Source: Topomyia yanbarensis (Eukaryota > Arthropoda > Insecta > Diptera > Culicidae). Taken from it: 64,000 nucleotides of DNA. Shown here piece after piece: positions 26,091 through 37,620 of this stretch. The stretch lies in contig NC_080671.1 in the NCBI RefSeq assembly GCF_030247195.1, positions 196,588,676 through 196,652,675 of the forward strand, written 5' to 3'. The translations under genes and the position numbers were made by a program. How positions within the stretch are numbered: position 1 is the first letter of the stretch; each line of letters opens with the position of its first letter. The notes under the pieces are model-generated. The model was not told the origin of the DNA. It did not search any database and worked only from the letters and a program-made list of their open reading frames with translations.

Positions 26091-26585
26091 AAGGTTCAAG
26101 TTACCTTTTTTAAGCATGTGTTAGAATTGAACGCTTGGTAGTGTGCGTAGGAAAATTTGTGTTCAGCTTTGCCACCGGATTATCCATTTAAACCTTTTTA
26201 AAACTCTAAAAGAAGAATATCAGTCGATTTTTTAGATCACCACGATTCAAATCATGCAAAATACCTGCTGGAAAAACCATCGGCTTAACTGGATGGTGCT
26301 TCTGAAAAAGTGGCTGTGGTTTTTTCTTTGCGCAGTTGTGTTGCGTACCCCAGCTCGGTGTGGTAGTGTGACAAAAAATCACAGCCACTTTTTCAAAAGC
26401 ACCATCCAGCTAAGCCGATGGTTTTTCCAGCAGGTATTTTGCATGAATTGAATCGTGATGATCTAATAAATCGACTGATATTCTTCTTTTAGAGTTTTGA
26501 AAAGGTTTGAATGGATAATCTGGTGGCAAAGCTCAACACAATTTTTCTTACACATACTACCAAGCCTTGAGGTAACTTGAGCCTT
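26091..26585. mobile_element. Foldback element with >200-bp arms
   Basis: The sequence from 'aaggttcaagttacc' (26091) to about 26328 is repeated inverted from about 26366 to 26585, with one arm carrying an extra ~30 bp. The loop is about 40 bp. Pairing across 'aaaaagtggctgtg', 'accatccag' and 'aatatcagtcga' is near perfect. The RNA would be a long hairpin. No coding capacity. Confidence 0.85.
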
Positions 26586-28970
26586 AAAGTCCGAAGATGA
26601 TGACTCATTTGTTCCGTCCGATGCTGGCATCTAGAAGAATGTTTACCGTGTGACCAGTAAAGTTGTGCCGGCCGGGCCTCCGTTTCGGTGCTCTTTTATT
26701 TACACACCTGAGTGTCGGGATGCCGTCGCACTCGTAGCGCATTTACTGTTCGCGTAAATGCGGGAATCGCGTTGTAATGTTGCAACGCGATGGACAACGT
26801 ATGTTTTATATTACTGATGGGAGAAATGTATAAAATTTGCTCAAACTTTTAAGTTTTCTTCCGATGCGTTGAGGACCGAGTCTTATATACCAATCGACGC
26901 GGCTCGACGAGAGACGACGACAAAGAGAGGCAATGTTACTTACGTTCTATTCTAAATTTTCTCCAGACTTCTGTGTATATACAAGATGACGAAATAGAGT
27001 CACGACTACACGTCTGTCATCGCGCACTTGCTCTAAGTTCATTAAACAATACATGTAGCAATACGGACAAGTGGAACTGATGCATGGAGAATCTTCTTCT
27101 CAGGTATCAATAGGGTTTTTTTGGTGAGAATGGGGGTCGAAAGAATTTCTACTTGAAAGCACAACTGTGTATTGACACACGGAACAAAAATTACATAAAC
27201 CACGCTATGCACCTATGAAAAACAAATTCATACATGCCAGCATATATCCTATACCAAAAACTGTAGCCAATTTGATTGCGAGAGAGAAGTGAAGGACTCC
27301 CGGGATACACTCGATAATATTCGATTTTATTATCGTTTTTGTCAGGAGGTATGTTCGCAAATGTTCTTAAAATTTATTAAAGTAAGGCTGGTATTAATTA
27401 ATCAGTTATACATTACTGTTCAGAGTAAAAGAGTTTAACGAGCCCTTGACATGTTCTAGATGCTTCTATTACGAAAAAAAGTTCTAAGCTGACAATTATT
27501 AAAAATTTGCTCTAAAACGTAGGTGTATTCTTGCTGTTACGGCATATTATTAGCTGTAATGACGCAAATAATACTGTTTGTTCAGTGAGCTCTGGTATTG
27601 GATCTATAATAGGTTGGTCCCAGTACCAGGATAAACTGGAAGTATGTCGGAGCAAACAGGAAAAAATTCACTATGCTATGGAGAAATTTTAGGTAAAAAC
27701 TATTCTTTCTCCACTAAAGGCGGTGGTCAGCTATTTTCGTCCGCGTCCCTTATCACCTGTTTGATAAGGTGATTCATCAACAGTGCTATCTATGAGAATG
27801 ATCCTTGGTTAAGCAACTAATTTTTCCGATCCTAATTTATTGCAAATAATTAAGTAGTTTTCATTTCGTTTTATTATGAATTGCACATATTTTGTCGTGT
27901 GTAATTTTAAATATTCTTTGATTTGATGACATTGTAAGGGAACACGTATCCGCCTATCGAGCTGACATTTCTTTGGACTGAGCAAACTAATCTCTTTGGT
28001 TGTTTAGTGTTTGTTTGACCAATTAGGAAACTAACCCACTGGGCATTTCATGTGCGTGGGGAATACGCATGGTCTTGTCTGAGTGAAGTGATGACTGTTG
28101 AATCATGTATGATGATTGAGTATTGACAGTTCACGAGAAGAATCAGAAACCAGTTACAAGTTCTAGTAATTAGTGTAAAAATTAGCGTCGTCGCACTATG
28201 GGGTAACTAGGCTGAAAACCTGGACAAAATTATTTTCTGCTGGTCTATATATTATTTTGCAATTATAATTCAAGAAAAGCTTAAATATTTGATCTTGGGC
28301 ACATTTTTCATAAAAAATCCACCTAACAGTGTAAAATTCGTTTTCTTCTAATATTTCTTCAAAAACTCAATCTAAATGAAACCATTGTGAATGGTGGCTA
28401 TAGTAACATTCGAAGGACGATTTTCTAACAAATATAATTTTCTAGATTATATTTGTTCATTGGAGAAAATACATAAATTACCTTGTTTTATTGATGATCA
28501 TTCCAAAACTTGTTATATTATTTTTCTCAAAGCAAAAAGTAATATTTTGAAAGGAGACAATATTTAACTGATTACTACAGAAACTGCTGCTTTGTATGCA
28601 TGCATTCAATACTACAGTCACAATAATGCTGTTCGTCATTGTGTATGTATATTTTGTTCAAAGATTGAGTTGTGGATGTAAATTACCGCCCAAAGAAAAT
28701 ATTTGTGTCGACATAGATGAAAAATTACTAGGAGAATCTCATTCTCTTGGTAAATAGTAAATTCAAGAAAAAAAAAACACTTTCAATTTATCAACTATGA
28801 ACAAAAGCAATAAAATTTTTTTTTCGGAAGTGCTACTGTATACTGAAGAAAAATGTGTAACGTTAACATTCCTCGATGACTCTTTGTTCCTCATCTACAA
28901 GTTCTACCGCTGGTTTGAAAAGGTGAGGAGGGAGAAAGGTAAGAGTTTGTCATCGAAAATTTATGACTAT
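26586..28970. other. No supported gene
   Basis: Non-coding sequence with one short hairpin near 27750-27771 (TTATCACC…GGTGAT). A 23-bp segment at 27697-27719 is repeated exactly at 30547-30569. Confidence 0.35.
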
Positions 28971-29054
28971 TATACTGCCGCTCTACCCATAATTGTCCCT
29001 TGTGTAAAGAAAATCTCATAGCACATGGGACAGTTATGCTTATAGCGACAGTAT
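28971..29054. repeat. 84-bp hairpin / mini-MITE
   Basis: TATACTGCCGCTCTACCC… at the left pairs with …CTTATAGCGACAGTATA at the right over about 34 positions with several mismatches, leaving a loop of about 16 bases. It is either a tiny MITE or a small-RNA precursor-like hairpin. Confidence 0.5.
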
Positions 29055-30618
29055 AAACGGTAAACAATTTACGAAACTGATAAGAAATCTTAGCAGTCGA
29101 TTCAGTTAAATAAGACTTACAGTTGCTTATAATGTTTGATAAAAAGCACAAAAATATTGTAAAAACTACAATTTTCAAATTGCTCTCAAACCAACGGTCG
29201 GATGAGTATCCACTTGCGATGGACTGACAATAGCCGATAATTTCGAATGCTTTCAACCTTTTATCTTAATTTGACTTAATTTGAAAACTTTTTCAATTGC
29301 GAAATAGTACTAAAATCACAAAACAAACAATTACCTTTTTTGTCAAAACAAAATAGTTTGACTTTTTTATTTCGATATATCCAGCATTAGAGTAGTTAGA
29401 ATAGGTCATTAGCAACGTTTCCTAGTATAACAATACTACATTAATTGTATTGTTCAATTTCAGTAGAAAGTGTTTCCTATTGCCTGATTTAGTAGAAAAA
29501 AAACGTGTTTATTTTTAATAATGTTTGACCGTGTGTCACAAATTTAGACCAAAGTTTTTAGTTATCATTTCAATGGTACACGATGTAGAAAATATTGAAG
29601 AATGATTAAAAAATATAGTTTGATTAAAAAGTTAGAATTTTTTTCCCTATTTTGTCCAACTTTTTGTTCTAGCCATCCCATAGTGCGTCGGTTGTATATT
29701 CGACATACAAAGCTAGTCGTTTCAAGTATTTCGGTAGTGCTTATTTTATACCGTGTAAAATACGCTTTAGTTAGCTTAAAAACACGCGTGAATAACAAAA
29801 CAATTGGCCCCTTATTCAATTGTTCGCGGAGAAAAAAACCAATACATAACTGTCGATTTACACGATAAATAATACTTATATTACGAAATCTTCAATTACA
29901 ATAACTATTTCGACAAATGTTTCGAGACCTAAAGGTAATCGCTTTTCATGATATTGTATTGTTTTTAGAAGGTCGTGTTTCGCCGGAATAACGAAACAAG
30001 GAATAATAAAATCGTTCACATACCGTTTGATACAATTTAACATAAACAACACTCCCGACTGTCGGCAATCCGGAGCTGAACGTGCTTTTTTTACAAACTG
30101 AGCATTTCTAAATTAATTCAACAAACGATAAATCTACCATAAATTCTAGGCAGCCGGCTGCCCAGAGCAATGAATACATTATAATACTTCTGAGAGTTGC
30201 ATAGATCGTATCACTTATCAAGATGAATCCAGATTTATGTAACTATTTACCCCATGCTACTAACAAAAACTCTTTCCCGTGACAAACGTGGATATGCAGA
30301 GGTATACACAATCTCCATAATACCGTTTGTTACACTAACATTCCTTCCCTTCCCCGATGACTGCAAGGACGTGGCCGGCGCCGTTATTGGCATTTCAAAG
30401 TATAGAACTCTCGAAACGTGAACATTGGAGAATGGATAGCTACTCCCAGGCCCCATTCGTTGATACTCTGTGCAATTTTGCTTGTTCTAGTCAATCACGG
30501 AGTAGCAACTACGAATTGTACGATCATCATGCTCATGCTCATGCTCAAACTATTCTTTCTCCACTAAAGAGAAAATTGTTTTACACCACATTTGCGCGTA
30601 AAAGGCACAAAACCTATA
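29055..30618. other. No supported gene
   Basis: AT-rich sequence to about 30.1 kb, then more mixed. No domain-bearing ORF or TIR pair was seen. A GCTCAT triplet-of-six occurs at 30529-30545. Confidence 0.35.
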
Positions 30619-30855
30619 ACTAAATTAGTTGTTGGAGAGACGTTCCAAGTTCCTCTCATCAGAATTCGATACTAACTTAGTGACAGGACTAAGCTAGCGT
30701 CGGATGGACACAAGCTCCAAAAATTGAAAACATGTGTTTTCATTTTCGGAGCTATCGTCAATCCGGTGCTAGCTTAGTCCTGTCCCTAAGTTAGTGTCGG
30801 ATGCTAATGAGAGGAACGCAAAACGCCTCTCCAATAACTAATTTGGGGAGAAAAT
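30619..30855. mobile_element. Inverted-repeat element with two hammerhead-like relics
   Basis: The outer ends are inverted: 'ctaaattagttgttggagag' on the left and 'ctctccaataactaattt' on the right. Inside, each arm contains a hammerhead-like block pointing toward its own outer end. The minus-strand block (about 30715-30648) keeps an exact CUGAUGA core. The plus-strand block (about 30766-30830) has CUAAUGA. Both keep a GUC before a long helix I (17 of 18 positions pair in the plus copy). The GAAA segment is damaged in both. It looks like a head-to-head duplication of a retrozyme-type unit, or a MITE carrying one. Confidence 0.6.
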
Positions 30856-31783
30856 TGTTTCTATATTCTCTTCTCTATTTAATTCTTTTGGTAGCAAACC
30901 GGAGTAAAAAAGAGCATTTTTTATGCCTCGGAGAAACTGGGAGCAGGAAGTGTGTACTGGGACAAACCTAATTTCAGCCTGTAACGTTTTTTTATCTTGG
31001 TACTCTGAATTACGACTCTCGTTCCAAATCTCAAAGACGGTTCCAAATTACAATTTCACATGTTACACACGTACGTTGTTGTTCGCATCTGGAACTCACT
31101 TCAATATGAATTAATCTTGCTGAGCACGTTGCCCTTCTCTTTTGCGTCATTCGCATCGTCGACAGTAAGACGAACTGGTCGTACATGTGAGTATTTCTTT
31201 TCTTGTTATCAAAGCACCAAATTGGGTGATCCACCCGACTTGATTTTAGGCGCTTCTTTGAACAGACTTCCGATCAGGGATTAAATAGTAATAATTTCAA
31301 ATCGATCTAGGTAAACAGACCCTATACTCACTCACATGAGGCATGAGAAAGACTGCAAGGCTCGATTTCATACATGTTCATTCTTGTCTCGTACTGTTTA
31401 TCTTTGTCCGATTTTCGTCCAACCGAGCGATCAGTTCCCGCAACAGTACGATTGCGAACGTTTAATGGTCATGGTGCAGGTGAAATTTGTGCGAACTTTT
31501 TTCATTAGTTCTGAAACAAAAGTGTGGACATTATTTGAACTAGGTGTTTTTTTTACAATATTCGCAGATGTTTACTAGAATTACTCAAAATGGCGATCGC
31601 AGAATGAGTGAATCGTAGTAAATCGCAACAATGGATCCAAGCGATCTGCCAATCGAAGAGGGGTAAACAATCCACATCTCGGAAACGTCTGGACCCGTAA
31701 CATCCCGGAGACATCGGTGTAACTTCAATTCACCGGTCTGGAGACAATCTAGCGCACAACGACGACAAGCATCCAAAATAAAA
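30856..31783. other. No supported gene
   Basis: Mixed-composition sequence lying upstream of the candidate small ORF at 31784. No TATA box or family-specific ORF was identified. Confidence 0.3.
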
Positions 31784-31975
31784 ATGGCCCTCCCGAAGAA
31801 TATTATCGAGCTGATGAGAAAGTCCGGCTGCCGATCGGTGACACATCTGCTATCGACCATTTTCGCACTGCTCCTGCTACCGGTTCTCGCCCTGGGCGAG
31901 AGTTCCCAGTTCGACCTACTGGGTGGCGGTGTACAATTTTACGGCAAGCATGGTTTCAAGAAGTTGATCCAATAA
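31784..31975 (+). CDS. Candidate small secreted peptide (63 aa), unrecognised
   Basis: The ORF starts in a good context (aaaataaaaATGG), and the stop overlaps an AATAAA polyadenylation-like hexamer (31972-31977). Residues 1-20 are polar to basic. Residues 21-37 are a hydrophobic run (LLSTIFALLLLPVLALG) followed by ES-S, which looks like a signal-peptide core and cleavage site, although the region before it is longer than usual. The remaining ~24 residues contain a GGG and a basic end (KHGFKKLIQ), as in a small secreted peptide. I do not recognise a family. It may be a chance ORF, a first coding exon, or a real intronic gene on the strand opposite the semaphorin exon. Confidence 0.3.
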   Translation: MALPKNIIELMRKSGCRSVTHLLSTIFALLLLPVLALGESSQFDLLGGGVQFYGKHGFKKLIQ

Positions 31976-32659
31976 AATTATCGCGATGAAATTAATTAAT
32001 GTTCAGTTCTCTTATTGCGCGCTTAGACGCACATTGTTTACGAAATCTCTTGAATGTGGTAGTATTTCTAAAATAATAGTCTTATCGGGTGTCTCGGTTG
32101 ATGTGGCGGACAATAGAAAGCGATTTTAGATTTCGAGAAACGTAACGTAACGGCTGCCGGCGGGAGTGAAACGAACGGCCCAACAACATCATTAATCGGG
32201 TAATTGAGGGCGATAAGCGTGAATAATTGTCGGTTCGTCCGAGGTTAAATTGTTTTCTTGTAGATACAAAGCGGAATGTAGTAATCGAAGATGGTGGCGT
32301 GTTACTGGAGATTGGAAGCAGATTTCGAGTTGTCTCCACAAGGAGGTATGGATCGGTTCGAGGAGAGAATGGATCTTGGGTGAAGAATTTCGTGAAATTT
32401 TGACTAACTGTTGGAGGAAATTAAGAAAAGTGCCTATGACTTAAGATTACACTTTGAAAATATAGCGATTTACGATAATTTTGATATTATTAATTGGAAA
32501 GAAAGCCATTGGAAACGCAATGTGATTATAATATAGTTGGCAGGATATTCGAAAATTCAGAACAATCTGTGTTTGCTCGTAAGTGGATCTTTATTTCGTG
32601 CGGATACGTGCACCTAAAAAGGAATATCGCCGAAAATCTGTTTATGAGAATACCGCCCA
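31976..32659. other. No supported gene
   Basis: Follows the candidate peptide. Short ORFs occur on both strands without recognisable domains. It could contain 3' untranslated sequence if that gene is real. Confidence 0.3.
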
Positions 32660-33107
32660 ATTTACACCTTTTCGACTCGATTCAGTGACGGTTCAGTACC
32701 GTGCACGGACACCAATATAATTTCATACACATCAAATGCGAGCATTCTTACATGTCCGGCACAGTTCCGTGCCGGAGAACTGCGAATGCACACATTTCTC
32801 GACAAACATATGATTACGGCTTATAAGCCAACTGTCAAAATTCTCTTTGAAAGGATATTTCGGACAAACCGTTACTGCCCAAACATTGTTCACAGCAGTT
32901 AACGAAAGAGAAAACTTTTCTCTTTTGTTTATTATCTTACCATTATTGGCGAGTAACGGATTTTCCGGTATTTAATTTCAAAGAGAATTTTGACAGTTGG
33001 CTTTTAAGCCGTAATCATATGTTTGTCGAGATTTGAATGTGTAAATAAATATAGGTGCCCGTGCACGGTACTAAACCGTCACTGAATTGGATCGGATAGG
33101 TGTAAAT
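32660..33107. mobile_element. TIR element with nested inner inverted repeats
   Basis: The outer ends are ATTTACACC…/…GGTGTAAAT, with 'cagtgacggttcagtaccgtgcacgg' phrases mirrored inside them. A second, nearly perfect inverted pair of about 55 bp lies inside (32793-32848 against 32980-33033, containing aacatatgattacggctta). The structure suggests one MITE inside another, or a compound foldback. No ORF. Confidence 0.75.
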
Positions 33108-33500
33108 AGTGCTTAAGACAGAGAGAGGGAGAAATAGGCGTAGAAAAATTACATCACAAAAAAATTACAAAACAAAAATACAGATTCGTTTTTGGTAACC
33201 CTATTAGTTGTTAATATCGTTTTTGTTTGAGGCGATGGAAATGTAAATGTTAACAGAGGCATCAATTTAAACAAAATGAAATTTGTAAATGCGATTGTAA
33301 ATTCTTGGTTTGGTTGCGATTTTTGAATGTTCAGAAATTAGGAAAAGGATGCAAAATGAATTTCGCAACAATGGTCGCTGGTTGTCTTCAGATTTTCAGC
33401 AGTGTTGAAAATTAAGAATGACAATAAACCTGCTGTCGTCTCTTCTCTTTGATAACACTGACAACTAACGTTCAATTGAAGTAGTAAATGTGTACAATCA
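33108..33500. other. No supported gene
   Basis: AT-rich sequence with no ORF of note and no recognised repeat. Confidence 0.35.
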
Positions 33501-33501
33501 A

Positions 33502-33821
33502 TAGGGTAAAGTGCTTATTTTCACCATATTAGGGAGGGTTCGCTACTAGTTAATTAATTTCTCTGCCTACAAATGATGGAATGCATATAAATTAGCATCA
33601 ACAGCTTTGCTTCGTTGTTAAGAACCAATATAATAACACAAATGCCCTGAAAACAGTAAAACGCACGTGTTTGAACGCAACGAAAACTCGAATCGAGTGC
33701 CCCAATTGTCGTCATTCCGTTTGACCCAATGAACAAAGATGGCCAACACTGCTCTAACCAATGACTTCAAATGGATAACGTGATAATAAAAAAAACATGG
33801 CGAGAATAGGGTCATTACCCT
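33502..33821. mobile_element. TIR element, inverted relative of 20307-20630
   Basis: The reverse complement of 33540-33770 matches the interior of the 20.3-kb element (e.g. the 'gagcagtgt…gccatctttgttca' stretch). The ends are diverged (TAGGGTAAAGTGC / GGTCATTACCCT). Non-autonomous. Confidence 0.7.
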
Positions 33822-34132
33822 GAAACAAAAGCTTCATAAGCTTCTCGCCTTAATCCGATAGGTTTCGTGTACTAATCGCGGATTAAGCAGCTTTCAAGTT
33901 ACATTAAAAGCAACTTGAAAGCTCGCTAAGTTTATACTTTGAAGTGTGTTTTTGTAGTATCATCCGAGCTTTTAGTCACTTGTGTATGATTTGCTAGCAG
34001 ACTTCCGACATTCGCAATACGGTTCTTGCATGCAAGGTTGAATACAATGGTGATTCGCTCGTACGAACTTCAATGCGATGGTGATTTGTAGCGTATTTCT
34101 GGATGTTTACTCACATTTTTTCGGAAAAAATC

Positions 34133-34379
34133 CTCTAACTCAGCGATTCTCAACCTTTTGTGCCAAGGACCCCTTAGAAATCACCTTGAGTTATTGCGGA
34201 CCCCACGGTTTACCATCGATATTGTATGCTATCAATATATTATTTTCAGTCTGCTAAGAAATAAAAATTGAAATTTCAATATCCACGGAAAAAAATATTT
34301 CTCTTTGCGGACCCCCAGTAACGAGTTCACGACCCCCTAGGGATACGCGGACCCCAGTTTGAGAATCACTGCTCTAGCC
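34133..34379. mobile_element. hAT-like MITE with 8-bp target duplication
   Basis: The element (34141-34371) begins CAGCGATTCTCAACC and ends in the inverse of CAGTGATTCTCAAACTGG. It is flanked by CTCTAACT and CTCTAGCC (6 of 8 identical), typical for hAT. Internal 'ggaccccc' phrases mirror each other. At 231 bp it has no coding capacity. Confidence 0.8.
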
Positions 34380-34929
34380 AATATGTCTGTCCTTTGCGAA
34401 ATAACTGCTAACCGAAACATTTCTGAATGTTATGTTGGTCCCAATGCAGCAATATTTCTGTGAATTTATTCTGACACTATCGTAGGCCATTAATTTTGTC
34501 TACTGAATACAGAAGATGAATTTTTTATAAATTTGCTAAATATTTTATTCTATATTTGCATTGCCGGGCAGTTTTTAGACAGCAGAACGCAATTGTTTTT
34601 TTGATTTCAAAATGACAGTAACGATCGTGTTCATGATCATCAGTTATTCTATCCAATTTAGAACTGGCCGACACCACTTGCATTTCAACATCTTTAAAAT
34701 AACAGCAATATTATCATCATCAGCAGCAGCATGTTTGTTTTCTTGGTACAGCTGTTGGTTGATGAGTCTGCACAATACTCCATTTTCGATTGTACCGAAT
34801 AATATTGAGCGCAGAATTATTCTTTCAAAGACCGCGAGCTCTCGATATTCTGGTTCTCTCTCATGTTTGAACAGAACCAAAGGAAATGTCAGCAATTCTC
34901 TAGAAGAAGTTTTATGCGACAACTTCGTA

Positions 34930-35570
34930 CATTACCCCATCGATTTCCACCTTGAAACAAACACCGTTTGAACTGCCCCGATATCTACCAGCTACCATGC
35001 CATTTGACTTATCAGAGATCATAGCCAGTCCGATTCTCGCAACCTTTCTTTTAAAAAGCAAATATGCCTCTTCCACTGCTCTGCGATCAACGCTGAGGAC
35101 ATCGAAATCATCTACGAAGCCATAAAGTATGTAAGATCTCGTGATGCTGGTTCCGTTCCTTTACACATCCGATCTTCATATTGCACCTTCAAGCACTTTT
35201 TTAACCATAGAGAGTGAATCGCCCTACTTTCGTTCATCTAACGTCACAAACAAATCGGATGTCTGTACAACTACTTTCACGATTCATTTAGACCTCTCAG
35301 TCAAACAAATTAGATTTGTCGGAAAAACATGTGCAAGCATTATCTACACCACATTTGGTTTCACTAAATCGTACGCTGCTTTGAAATTCATAAACAAACG
35401 GTGAATCGGCATTCCGTTCCTCGTTGGTCGACACAGCTGACGCAGTCTACTAAATTGATAACGGGAGAGTGCCTCATAGACGGCATTGAGGATCGTTATG
35501 CCTCAATAGTTATTGCACGCTAGTTTGCGGCTCTGCTTGAAGATAGGACATAAAGCTATCTAACCAAAAC
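34930..35570 (-). pseudogene. LINE reverse-transcriptase relic
   Basis: Read on the minus strand in shifting frames, it holds recognisable reverse-transcriptase blocks in order: a CNNY-like start, a (D)FKAAYD-type block seen as MNFKAAYDLVK, an (F/Y)xDD-like block around 35100-35125 read from LYGFVDDFDV-type codons, and IGLAM(I)SDKSNG-type residues near 35010-35035. These are features of a jockey/I/RTE-like LINE. Multiple stops and frameshifts make it dead. It ends near the hAT-like element at 35694. Confidence 0.65.
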
Positions 35571-35685
35571 TTTCACGCGTAGTTCCTGGGCAATACTTCC
35601 TTCTGCTTCGGCGAGTACCTTTTCGTAGTGCCCACATTTTTTTGCGCCGATGAAGTCACCATATCGTTCCCTGTACTGGTGTGTA

Positions 35686-36263
35686 GTCCCAGCCAGGGAT
35701 GCCAAAGGTACTGGTAAACTACATTTTTTTCGGTATATTTACATTTGCACAAGTCGTACAGCCCGCTACAGCGACACATCACTACAGCTCTTGCCAGAAC
35801 GGTAGCCAAACCGAGTACATTTTCCCGTAGAGTAGTAGAATACATTTTTGTTTTGCTGCAGTACTCCGACTGCTCGGTGAGAGTGTGGCGTAGTAAAGTT
35901 TGTTCTCTCGCTTTGTACACTTTTCTCTGCGTAGTCAAAGGGAGAGGCCTGCACACGAAAGAGTTGATGCCGGTCGCCACGCAATGGAACCGCATTTATT
36001 TTGGTCGTTTGTGTTTTAAAATATTGAATAGATCAAAAATATTAAAAAGTGTAAAATAAGGAAAGAGAAGCTGTACCGCTCGTGTCTGGTGGCTGTACTG
36101 GGGGCAGTATTTTTTGTCATGTTACTGCTTTGCTTACAGACTGCCGTACAGCGCTGGGCGTCCTGCAATAGCGAACGACAGAAGCGACGAAAGAGAAATG
36201 AGAATGTAGGCAGAAAAATTACAGCCGTAGAAAAGGTAGGCATTTTGCATCCTTGGTCCCAGC
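35686..36263. mobile_element. hAT-like non-autonomous element, 8-bp perfect TSD
   Basis: GTCCCAGC occurs at 35686-35693 and again at 36256-36263. Between them the element begins CAGGGATGCCAAAGG and ends in the inverse of CAAGGATGCAAAATGCC. These are short imperfect TIRs starting CARGGATGC with an 8-bp target duplication, as in hAT. The 562-bp interior has ORFs on both strands but none resembles a transposase. Confidence 0.8.
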
Positions 36264-36595
36264 AGGCATTCGGCATCGAATCTTTATTCTGTCACTAGTC
36301 AAACAGAATTGTCATTCACTGACGAATCGTCAAAGTCCCGTTTGAATAGACCGCCATAGTATGGATTGCTTTCTGTGGCGAGCGAGACGACAACTTTGGA
36401 ATATTCTGGCATTTTCTTTGACCCTTTACGCAGAAGAATGCTGCACAACTCCAATTACACATTGGATCTAGCCTTCGTGGGTGATATGACTGCATATTAG
36501 CTTCCGGAACCTTCTTTTCAATTTACATCCATCATTCGTTGTAAGCATGGACAACAAGTTGCCCAAAGGACACCACGTTACGTGTAATCAAGATT

Positions 36596-36800
36596 GAAAT
36601 GCGGAACAAAATGTACTCACGTGGCGAGCACGACTGTAAACTTGGAACGTGGAACTGCAAGTCAATCCCGGAATTTGATAGAATTGTACCCGACGACTTA
36701 CAAACTCGCAACTTCGGGATCGTAGCATTAAAAGAGATTGACGGAACAACAATGTGGGAAAGTGCAAGATTCTACCAGAACGTATGTGCGCAGTGTGGAT
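36596..36800 (+). pseudogene. LINE endonuclease N-terminal fragment
   Basis: The frame contains LGTWNCKSIPEFDRIV, then DDLQTRNFGIVALKEI and MWESARFYQ. This matches the start of a LINE apurinic-like endonuclease: the N in TWN and the E in ALxE are the first two catalytic positions. It breaks off after about 60 codons, so it is a fragment. Its strand is opposite to the RT relic at 34930-35570, so they are not one intact copy. Confidence 0.7.
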
Positions 36801-36916
36801 AAACGATGCGCGAGCTTCGCAAACTCCCGAGGAAAAGAAGAGCAAATCACCATCTGCGTTTTGAAATATCTACGTGAACTATTTCACGAAATTAAAAAAA
36901 AAATCATTGATTTATT

Positions 36917-37400
36917 TTTTGCCTTTCTCATATAGAAAGGTTATGCAATCGCTCTAAAAATCATCAACCTAATCCCGGCCCGGAGGGTCGAATGTCATAT
37001 GCCGTTCGACTCAGTTCGTCGAGATCGTAAAATGTCTGTGTGTATGTGTGTATGTGGATAGCTGGACCGATTTGCACAAACTTAGTCTGAAATGAAAGGT
37101 ACCACCTTCCCATCGGCTGCTATTGAATTTTTTGTTGATTGGAGTTCTGGTTCCGGAATTACGGGTTGAAGAGTGTGATCACACAGCAAATTCCCATATA
37201 AACTGAAATGAAAAATTCTCAAAGGGAGGAGTAAGGGAAAATTTCAAAATCGAATTTGTATTTTGGATGCCAAATGACTTTAAAATGCATGAAACGTTGA
37301 GATTTTATGTACTCTCGAAAAAAAATTTTTGACGAAAATTGACTCTTTTGACTTTGGCACATTTTTGTCATTCTAAAATCTAAAATTTCCATCAACGAGG
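36917..37400 (+). repeat. Interspersed mosquito repeat (TTGCCTTTCTCATATAGAAA family)
   Basis: The segment opens with TTGCCTTTCTCATATAGAAA and contains the 'cccggagggtcgaatgtcat', TGTG/TATG-rich and 'attcccatataaactgaaat' phrases. I recall these from a very common repeat in Aedes genomes; this is from memory, not a search. No coding capacity. Confidence 0.6.
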
Positions 37401-37449
37401 CAGCTATTTCAGGCAGAACCGTCAATAGGGAGCACCTGAGTGGCTCAAT

Positions 37450-37610
37450 CAAACACGAAAAACTATAAATAGAGGAGCCGCGTGATTGTTTGAATCAGTT
37501 TTTGCTCTTATGCCAAACGAGCATCATCATGGCTATAGCAACTGGACGCTACAATAAGCGGTGGACGCTATAGATTTTCGGCAGCGGTGGTATCGCACAC
37601 AGTTAACCGG
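37450..37610 (+). promoter_or_regulatory. Core-promoter-like cassette, copy 3
   Basis: TATAAATA at 37464-37471 precedes TCAGT (initiator A at 37497) by the same 33 bases seen at 2.4 and 2.6 kb, although the sequence between differs. A CAAACGAG stretch sits where a motif ten element would be. A short frame starts at the ATG at 37529 and stops after about 13 codons. The cassette continues into 'attttcggcagcggtgg', also shared with copy 1. It is probably a dispersed promoter from a multicopy gene or TE. Confidence 0.55.
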
Positions 37611-37620
37611 TTAAGAATTG

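Noticed and set aside
35573..35995. 140-codon minus-strand ORF
   Set aside because: Spans the border of a hAT-like insertion (35694), so it is a chimera of flank and element.
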